This document shows, one piece after another, positions 58,523-64,000 of a stretch of 64,000 nucleotides of DNA. The notes under the pieces are model-generated. The model saw only the letters and a program-made list of their open reading frames with translations, made no database searches and was not told where the DNA came from. Every line of letters begins with the position of its first letter. The stretch's first letter is position 1. Both the position numbers and the translations under genes were made by a program. This DNA is from Myxococcales bacterium (lineage in GTDB: Bacteria; Myxococcota_A; Polyangia; Polyangiales; Polyangiaceae): positions 1-64,000 of the forward strand of contig JAEUKE010000127.1 of assembly GCA_016794345.1 (NCBI GenBank), read 5' to 3'.

Positions 58523-59902
58523 TCAGGTCCCTTCCATCTCCCCGAGCTTGCGGTAGATCGTTCGGGTCGAGATGCCGAGGAGCTGTGCCGCGACGCTCTT
58601 GTCACCCTTGGCCTGTCGGAGCGTCTCGCGGATGAGGCGCCGCTCCACCTCGTCGAGGGGCGTCCCCACGCTGAAGGTGATCGAGCTCGGCTCGGCCGGC
58701 TCCGCGTCCCGGATCGTGTCGGGCAGGTCGTCGAGCGTGAGCCGATCGCCGCGGCAGAGGACGACGGCGCGCTCGATGACGTTCTCGAGCTCGCGCACGT
58801 TGCCGGGCCAAGAGTAGTCGAGGAGCTTGTCGGTCACGTCTTTCGAGACGCCGAGGCGGGCCTTGTTGTTCTTCTTGCAGTAGACCCCGAGGAAATGGTC
58901 GACGAGCAGCGGGATGTCTTCCCGCCGGGTCCGGAGCGGCGGCGCGGTGATCGCGATGACGTTCAGCCGGTAGTAGAGGTCCTCGCGGAAGCGGCCGGCC
59001 GCGACCTCCGCGCGCAGGTCCTTGTTCGTCGCGGCGACGACGCGCACGTCGGCGCGCACGGTGTCGCCGCCGACCGGTTCGTATTCACCTTCCTGCAGGA
59101 CACGGAGGAGCTTCACCTGCACGCTCGGTGAGAGCTCGCCGATCTCGTCGAGGAAAAGCGTCCCGCCGTCGGCGCGCGCGAACCGGCCCTCGCGCCGCGC
59201 GTGCGCGCCGGTGAAGGCGCCGCGCTCGTGACCAAAGAGCTCGGCCTCGAGGATCGTCTCGGGGATGGCGGAGCAGTTCACCGCGACGAAGGGCGCGCTC
59301 GCCCGAGCGCTGTGCTGGTGGATGAAGCGCGCGAGCAGCTCCTTGCCGGTCCCGCTCTCGCCGAGCACGAGGACGGTCGCCGAAGAGGGCGCGGCTTGCA
59401 GCACGATGTCGAGCACCCGGCGGAGCGCCGGGCTCGATCCGACGATCTCGCGCCCCGTGAGGACGTTGAGCTCCTGCTTGAGCTGTCGGTTCTCGAGGGT
59501 GAGCGTGCGCCGCTCGGCCGCCTTGCGGACGGTCTTGACGATCGTCATGCGCTTGAGCGGCTTCTCGACGAAGTCGTAAGCGCCCTCCCGCATCGCCTGC
59601 ACCGCGGTCTCCACCGTGCCGTACGCGGTCATGAGCACCACCTCGACGTCGGGAGCGGCCTGCCGGATGGCCTTGAGCAGCTCGAGCCCGCTCACGGCCG
59701 GCATCATCAGATCCGTGAGGACGACGTCGACGCGGTGCGCGCGCAAGAGCTCGAGCGCGGCGCGCGCGCTCGGCGCGGTGAGCACCCGCATCCCGTCCTT
59801 CTGGAAGATCTTCTCGATGCTCGAGAGGTTCGACGGCTCGTCGTCCACGACGAGGACGGTGAGGGCGTCGGGAGAAGGCGGCTCGGCCGGCGCGTCGGTC
59901 AT
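58523..59902 (-). CDS. NtrC-family sigma-54-dependent response regulator
   Basis: 459 residues. Receiver with Asp64 ([12 protein letters not shown]), AAA+ domain with Walker A GESGTGKE (181-188), GAFTGA (228-233, the loop that contacts sigma-54), Walker B LFLDEIGE, and a C-terminal Fis-type helix-turn-helix ([21 protein letters not shown]). All functional motifs are intact. No cognate histidine kinase adjoins it. The next gene on the same strand is the Cys-ladder lipoprotein with a sigma-54-like promoter, a likely target. Confidence 0.95.
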   Translation of the reverse strand: MTDAPAEPPSPDALTVLVVDDEPSNLSSIEKIFQKDGMRVLTAPSARAALELLRAHRVDVVLTDLMMPAVSGLELLKAIRQAAPDVEVVLMTAYGTVETAVQAMREGAYDFVEKPLKRMTIVKTVRKAAERRTLTLENRQLKQELNVLTGREIVGSSPALRRVLDIVLQAAPSSATVLVLGESGTGKELLARFIHQHSARASAPFVAVNCSAIPETILEAELFGHERGAFTGAHARREGRFARADGGTLFLDEIGELSPSVQVKLLRVLQEGEYEPVGGDTVRADVRVVAATNKDLRAEVAAGRFREDLYYRLNVIAITAPPLRTRREDIPLLVDHFLGVYCKKNNKARLGVSKDVTDKLLDYSWPGNVRELENVIERAVVLCRGDRLTLDDLPDTIRDAEPAEPSSITFSVGTPLDEVERRLIRETLRQAKGDKSVAAQLLGISTRTIYRKLGEMEGT

Positions 59903-59974
59903 GGGGAAGCCACGACTTTAGCAAAGAGAGAGGGCTGGAGATTCCGAGCTTTCTGGAAGGGTGTGGCTGCTGAT

Positions 59975-60007
59975 TGCCCCCCCCGCCCCCCTCGCGAGCG
60001 GGGGGGT
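59975..60007. repeat. C-tract hairpin, copy 3 of the intergenic repeat family
   Basis: A run of eight C, a G, then CCCCCC (59986-59991) pairing with GGGGGGG (60000-60006) around TCGCGAGC. It lies between the NtrC gene and the TetR gene and has the same C-run, CCCCC[C]TC-hairpin layout as 16683-16715 (minus strand) and 18371-18403. Confidence 0.6.
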
Positions 60008-60032
60008 GGCCGTTCCCGAGCGAAGGTGTTAA

Positions 60033-60057
60033 TGAACAGGTTCAGTGAACGTGTTCG
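60033..60057. promoter_or_regulatory. Tandem TetR-type operators over the start codon
   Basis: TGAACAGGTTCA (60033-60044) is a perfect TGAAC-NN-GTTCA palindrome and TGAACGTGTTCG (60046-60057) is a second one with one mismatch. The second covers the GTG start codon of the TetR gene, as expected for autorepression. Confidence 0.65.
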
Positions 60058-60695
60058 CCAAGGCCCGCAAGGCCCCGTCTGCTCCGAAGAAGCGCGCCGC
60101 GCAGAAGGAAGAGACGCGGCGGCGAATCCTCGCGGTCGCGCGATCTCATTTCGAGCGAGACGGCTTCGCGGGCGCAAACGTCCGCGGCATCGCAGCGGAG
60201 GCGGGCGTGGCGGCCGGCACCGTGCTGCTGCACTTCGCGGACAAGCGGGACCTGCTGCACGCCGCGCTCTTCGACGATCTGGCCGCGCTCATCGAGGCCG
60301 AGACGGCCAAGCGGCCCACGGAGACGCTTCACGCCGCGCTGGTGGCGCTCGCGCGGCGGTTCTTCGGCTACTACCGCGCCCGCCCGGCGCTCTCGAAGAC
60401 GCTCCTCGCGGAGTCGCTCCTCGCGGAGTCGCCCTGGCGCGAGCGCTTCACCGGCCAGGTCGCGCGGGTCCACGCGCACATCGCCCACCTCGCCACGGAG
60501 GCGCAACGGCGCGGCGAGCTCTCCGCCGACGTGGACCCGTCGCTGCTCGGGGTCGCGTTCTTCTCCTTCTACTACTTCACGCTGATCGGCTGGGTCCAAG
60601 GCGCGCTGGCCGATCCGGTGCCGCTCTTCGAGCGGCTCCTCGCGGATCATCTCCGCGAGAAGGCGCCTCCCAACGCGAAGAGGAAGAGACGATGA
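60045..60695 (+). CDS. TetR-family transcriptional regulator
   Basis: 216 residues. N-terminal helix-turn-helix (TRRRILAVARSHFERDGFAGANVRGIAAEAGVAAGTVLLHF) is typical of TetR proteins; the rest is a helical ligand-binding domain with FFGYYRARPALSKTLL. Start GTG 60045 lies inside its predicted operator (GTG 60051 also possible). Its TGA overlaps the ATG of the hydrolase gene, so the repressor likely controls that enzyme and senses its substrate. Confidence 0.88.
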   Translation: MNVFAKARKAPSAPKKRAAQKEETRRRILAVARSHFERDGFAGANVRGIAAEAGVAAGTVLLHFADKRDLLHAALFDDLAALIEAETAKRPTETLHAALVALARRFFGYYRARPALSKTLLAESLLAESPWRERFTGQVARVHAHIAHLATEAQRRGELSADVDPSLLGVAFFSFYYFTLIGWVQGALADPVPLFERLLADHLREKAPPNAKRKRR

Positions 60696-61582
60696 CAACT
60701 CTGTTTCGAGACGCCGCCGCGCGTGCCACCGTCGAGGCTGCTTACGAGAAGTTTCGCGAGCGCTTGCCGGAGCACGAGTCGCTGCGCGTGTCGACGCGGC
60801 ACGGCGAGACACACGTGCTCGCGGCGGGCCCGAAAGACGGGCCGCCGCTCGTCGTCGTCCACGGCGCGCTCGCGAGCTCGGCGCACGTGATGGGCGAGAT
60901 GGGGCCGGCTCTCCGCGAGCGCTTCCGGGTCTACGCGCCGGACGTCATCGGCCAGTCGGTGATGAGCGCCGACGTGAGGCTGCCGGTCGACGGGCCCGCC
61001 TACGCCGAGTGGCTCACCGACGTGCTCGATGGGCTCGGCCTCGGGCGCGTCCACCTCTTCGGTGTCAGCTGGGGCGGGTACGTCGCGCGCTCGTTTGCGC
61101 AGCGGAGCCCGGACCGCGTCGACAGGCTCGTGCTCCTCGTGCCGGCGGGTTTCGTCGGGGGCCCGGTCTGGAAGGGCCTCACGAAGGTCGGGATCCCGCT
61201 CGCGATGTATCGCGCCTTCCCGAGCGAGGCGCGGCTCCGCCGGTTCGCCAGCGCGATCCTGTCGACGCTCGACGACGAGTGGCTCCCCTACATGGGAGAG
61301 GCCTTCCTCGCCTACAAGCTCGACATGCGGATCCCGCCGCTCGCCAAGCCGGAGGACCTCGCCGGCTTCGATCGCCCCACGCTCGTGATCGGCGCGAGCG
61401 ACGACCTGAGCTTCCCCGGCGCTGCGCTCCTCGAGCGCGCGAAGGCGCTCATCCCACACGCGGAGACCGAGCTTCTCGAGGACTGCAAACACTCGCCGCC
61501 CACGAACGACGCCTTCCGCGCGAAGCTCGCCGAACGGATCGCGCGTTTTCTCAGGTCGCCGAGCGGACCAGATCCTTCGTGA
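60692..61582 (+). CDS. Alpha/beta-fold hydrolase
   Basis: 296 residues. Nucleophile Ser in FGVSWGGYV (G-x-S-x-G), HGALASSAHV as oxyanion region, Asp in IGASDDLSFPGA and His in DCKHSPP complete the triad of esterase/epoxide-hydrolase-like enzymes. No lid insertion typical of lipases. Start ATG overlaps the tetR stop (ATGA). The last 32 bases overlap the acyl-CoA dehydrogenase gene on the other strand. Substrate unknown, probably a lipophilic ester. Confidence 0.85.
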   Translation: MTTLFRDAAARATVEAAYEKFRERLPEHESLRVSTRHGETHVLAAGPKDGPPLVVVHGALASSAHVMGEMGPALRERFRVYAPDVIGQSVMSADVRLPVDGPAYAEWLTDVLDGLGLGRVHLFGVSWGGYVARSFAQRSPDRVDRLVLLVPAGFVGGPVWKGLTKVGIPLAMYRAFPSEARLRRFASAILSTLDDEWLPYMGEAFLAYKLDMRIPPLAKPEDLAGFDRPTLVIGASDDLSFPGAALLERAKALIPHAETELLEDCKHSPPTNDAFRAKLAERIARFLRSPSGPDPS

Positions 61583-62702
61583 TGTTCTTCTGGTGCGACT
61601 CCAGTGTGCCGCCGCCGATCTCGAGGAGCTTGGCGTCGCGCAGGAAGCGCTCAACCTTGTACTCGTCGCAGTAGCCCCAGCCGCCGAGGACCTGCATCGC
61701 GTTGTCGGCGACCTCCTTGCCGACGGGCGCGCAGAAGAGCTTCGCCGCGTCCGTCCCGAGGCGGTTCTGCGTGTCGGGCCGGGTGGCGCGGGCCACCGAG
61801 TAGACGAGCGCACGAGCGGCCTCCGTCTTCGCGTAGCTCTCGCCGATGTACCGCTGGATCTGGCCGTGCTCGGCGAGAGACTTGCCGAAGCTCTGCCGGT
61901 CCGCCGCGTATTTCACCATGATCTCGAGGCAGCGGTCGGCGATGCCCAAGCTCATCGCCGCGAGCGTGAGCCGCTCGATCTCGAGGTTTCGCATCATGTT
62001 CGTGATGCCGCCTCCGACGGTGCCGAGCACGTTCTCCGCCGGGACCGAGACCTCCTCCAGGACGATCTCCCCGAGGGAGCTCGCACGCATGCCCATCTTG
62101 GGGAACTTGCTCGGCGTGGACACGCCCGGGAAGCTCCGCTCCACGATGAACGAGGTGATCCGGCCCTCGACCTTCGCGTAGACGATGAACACGTCGGCCT
62201 CGGGGGCGTTCGTGATCAGCGACTTGTGCCCCTTGATGACGAACCTGTCGCCTTCCCGCCGCGCGGTGGTCTTCATGCCCATCACGTCGGTCCCGGCGCC
62301 GGGCTCCGTCATGCCCATCGCGCCGATCCACTCGCCCGAGAGCACTTTCGGCAGGTAACGCTTCCGCTGATCGTCGTTCCCTGCGTAGAAGAAGTTGTTC
62401 ACGAAGAGCATCGCGTGGGCCAGGTACGCGAGCGTGAAGCCCGGGTCCGCCTTGGAGAGCTCGTGGTGGACGATGACCGCGGCGAGCGCGTCGAGCCCCG
62501 CGCCGCCGTGCTCGGCGGGGATGGTGATGCCGTGCAGCCCGAGCTCGCCGACGCGCCGCATGAGCGACACGTCGAGGTGACCTTTCCGGTCCTGTGCGTC
62601 GGCTTGGGGCTCGAGCACCGTCCTGGCGAAGTCGCGGCACATCTGCCGCATCATCCGGTGCTCTTCGGTGGGGTTCTCGAGGTCGGTCGGGAGGGCGGAC
62701 AT
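61551..62702 (-). CDS. Acyl-CoA dehydrogenase (isovaleryl/long-chain type)
   Basis: 383 residues from ATG 62702 (ATG 62720 also in frame). FAD flavoprotein: GAMGMTEPGAGTD and DRFVIKGHKSLITNAP are the family signatures. The usual late catalytic Glu (IYEGT) is replaced by IGGGT, while EIERL (Glu243) matches the position of the catalytic Glu in isovaleryl-CoA dehydrogenase. So substrate is likely a branched or longer acyl-CoA. Electrons would go to ETF; no etf genes are here. Divergent from a lipoprotein gene. Confidence 0.9.
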   Translation of the reverse strand: MSALPTDLENPTEEHRMMRQMCRDFARTVLEPQADAQDRKGHLDVSLMRRVGELGLHGITIPAEHGGAGLDALAAVIVHHELSKADPGFTLAYLAHAMLFVNNFFYAGNDDQRKRYLPKVLSGEWIGAMGMTEPGAGTDVMGMKTTARREGDRFVIKGHKSLITNAPEADVFIVYAKVEGRITSFIVERSFPGVSTPSKFPKMGMRASSLGEIVLEEVSVPAENVLGTVGGGITNMMRNLEIERLTLAAMSLGIADRCLEIMVKYAADRQSFGKSLAEHGQIQRYIGESYAKTEAARALVYSVARATRPDTQNRLGTDAAKLFCAPVGKEVADNAMQVLGGWGYCDEYKVERFLRDAKLLEIGGGTLESHQKNITKDLVRSAT

Positions 62703-62766
62703 GTGACTATTCGGTCGCATATACCACGGCGAAGCGCCCTCTCAACCTGGTAGAGTATCGGTCGCC

Positions 62767-63777
62767 ATGCGCCCTGGAATCGCCTTCGCCCTCCTCCTGA
62801 GTCTCTGCGCTTGCTCTGAGAAGCCGACCGAGCCTGCTCCGTCGAGCGGGGCACCCGCCCAGAACGCTCCGAAGCCCGCGAGCGCGAGGCCGCCCACGTC
62901 CGCGGGCTCGAGGCCGCAGGCGGAGGCGGGAGGGCGGAAGCCCACCGAGCCCCACGTCATGAAGGCCTACCACGCGGAGCGTTGTTACGTGGGCCTCGTG
63001 GCGCTCGGCTTCGCGCGGAGCGCCTACGAAAAGAGCCTCGGGAAGGACCGGCCCGGTCCGAAGGTCCCGGACTTCGGCGCGCCCGAGGCCAAAGGCGGCA
63101 ACGCCGCGCACGTGTACCAGCGTCTGGTGCGTGTGTGCAACGCCGCGGGCTCGGCGGACAAGCCCGAACAAGCCGAGCTCGACAAGGCGCTCGACCTCGC
63201 GGTCGAGGTGGGCCCGCCGCTGGGCCAGGCCATCACCGACGCGGGCGTCTATTACGAGAAAAAGGAGAGCGAGAAGGACTCCTTCGCGAAAGGCCGCGAG
63301 CTCCACACCACGATCAAGAAGGGCTTCGAAAAGCTCGACGAAGCGACGAAGGGCGTCGCCGACGCGCTCCCCCTCTACCTGAAGGCCTTCCCGCCGAAAT
63401 GGGAGGCCGCGCCCGCGCAGAGGACGCAGGTCGTCGTCGACAAGGCGATGGCCGCCTTCCTGCTCCTCGCCCAAGGCAAAGACGCGGGCGAGGTCGACAA
63501 GGCGCTCGCGGAGGTCACGCTCGCGGTCGACGAGCTCGACACGGCCCTCAAGAACCTCAAAGGCGACCCGTACGGTGTCTACGTCCCCAAGATGGGCCAG
63601 GCCTTCGTCGAGAAGGCGAAGGCGGCCGCGCAGGATCGGTCCACGCCGGCCCTGGTCGCCGCGGCCACCGCCATCGAGGACGTGCTCGAGGCGCAGAACA
63701 ACGCGTACAAGCGCGAGCGAGCCGGCGTGGTCGAGGTCGACGACTCGGGCATGAACCCCCACCACGGCATGCAGTGA
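62767..63777 (+). CDS. DUF3829/YiiG-like lipoprotein
   Basis: 336 residues. Signal MRPGIAFALLLSLCAC with lipobox LCAC, then an Ala/Pro/Ser linker. The body is helical with a Cys near residue 73 and another near 123, and matches the general pattern of DUF3829 (YiiG) lipoproteins, e.g. KAYHAERCYVGLVALG and MAAFLLLAQGKDAGEVDKA. Function unknown. ATG 62767 is 64 bases from the divergent acyl-CoA dehydrogenase start. Confidence 0.7.
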   Translation: MRPGIAFALLLSLCACSEKPTEPAPSSGAPAQNAPKPASARPPTSAGSRPQAEAGGRKPTEPHVMKAYHAERCYVGLVALGFARSAYEKSLGKDRPGPKVPDFGAPEAKGGNAAHVYQRLVRVCNAAGSADKPEQAELDKALDLAVEVGPPLGQAITDAGVYYEKKESEKDSFAKGRELHTTIKKGFEKLDEATKGVADALPLYLKAFPPKWEAAPAQRTQVVVDKAMAAFLLLAQGKDAGEVDKALAEVTLAVDELDTALKNLKGDPYGVYVPKMGQAFVEKAKAAAQDRSTPALVAAATAIEDVLEAQNNAYKRERAGVVEVDDSGMNPHHGMQ

Positions 63778-63787
63778 CCTGCGGCCT

Positions 63788-64000
63788 TCAGCGCGCGGCG
63801 TCGCGGCAGCACCGGACGCCGGTCGAATAGTCGAAGTAGCCTTCGGGGTGGTTCGAGACGAGCGCCTCGCAGCCGTTCGTCGTGCCGCGCGCGTAGAAGC
63901 CGCCGGCGAAGGCGCCGCCCTTCTCGTCGACCCACTCGTCGACGTTGCCGACCATGTCGAAGATCGCGTCGTCACCCCAGCGGCTCGCGCAGCCCTTCGT
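63788..64000 (-). CDS. C-terminus of a formylglycine-generating-enzyme-like protein (partial)
   Basis: The last 70 residues are visible; the start lies beyond the window. FDMVGNVDEWV, GGFYARGTTNGCEAL and DYSTGVRCCRD are the end of an FGE-sulfatase (SUMF1) domain. These domains appear in true sulfatase activators but in myxobacteria more often in kinase-linked or C-type-lectin-like proteins. The Cys pair RCC replaces the usual single Cys of the RC motif. Activity cannot be judged from the fragment. Confidence 0.75.
   Translation of the reverse strand, partial: TKGCASRWGDDAIFDMVGNVDEWVDEKGGAFAGGFYARGTTNGCEALVSNHPEGYFDYSTGVRCCRDAAR

Overview
The window is GC-rich, densely coding DNA that looks like a chromosomal segment of a myxobacterium (Myxococcota, probably the Polyangiales side). 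This rests on gene content, not on a marker gene. It holds many predicted lipoproteins with low-complexity Gly/Thr/Ser linkers, Cys-rich DUF4215-type repeats, a kinase/cyclase-like/ATPase/TPR fusion, a DUF2378-like protein, a giant TPR protein, two histidine kinases and an NtrC-type activator. No rRNA, tRNA, CRISPR array, transposase, integrase or phage gene was seen.

Layout. 1-3.7 kb: the 3' part of a membrane-protein gene cut by the window edge, argC-argB for arginine synthesis, and a divergent M20 peptidase. 3.7-7.6 kb: a 1300-residue Ser/Thr kinase fusion overlapping the peptidase gene. 7.6-16.1 kb: a surface/lipoprotein region with two large Cys-rich lipoproteins ending in P-domains, an RlmI-like RNA methyltransferase, and a three-gene lipoprotein operon with overlapping starts. 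16.1-27 kb: a short FAD protein, elongation factor P, a lipoprotein, a HAD hydrolase, an Smr protein, a PEGA-domain membrane protein, a beta-propeller-like protein, and an enoyl-CoA hydratase/3-hydroxyacyl-CoA dehydrogenase pair. 27.3-39.6 kb: one gene of about 11.4 kb encoding about 3,790 residues of TPR-like repeats, then a class IV aminotransferase. 39.6-45.5 kb: recombination and replication genes, with ybaB-recR-ridA-unknown on one strand and dnaX-methyltransferase on the other. 45.5-53.3 kb: two histidine kinases, a putative selenoprotein divergent from a LysR gene, and bioA. 53.4-64 kb: a [2Fe-2S] ferredoxin, an orphan DNA methyltransferase, an isochorismatase-fold hydrolase, a MarR pair with twin operators, an NtrC regulator beside a sigma-54-like promoter and Cys-rich lipoprotein, a TetR/hydrolase operon, an acyl-CoA dehydrogenase, a lipoprotein, and the end of a formylglycine-generating-enzyme-like gene.

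The most notable signals are these. (1) At 47811-48488 (minus) a redoxin-like lipoprotein reads through an in-frame TGA lying in a U-x-x-C redox motif, with a SECIS-like hairpin just after it; I call it a selenoprotein. (2) An NtrC-type activator gene (58523-59902) is followed by an almost perfect 32-base palindrome, a GG-N10-GC sigma-54 promoter and a lipoprotein with about 20 regularly spaced cysteines, which together look like a self-contained regulatory unit. (3) Two identical-spacing operators, 22 bp apart, lie between a MarR gene and its divergent neighbour. (4) A perfect 14-bp inverted repeat buries the ribosome-binding site of the FAD-protein gene. (5) A family of C-tract hairpins recurs in three intergenic regions.
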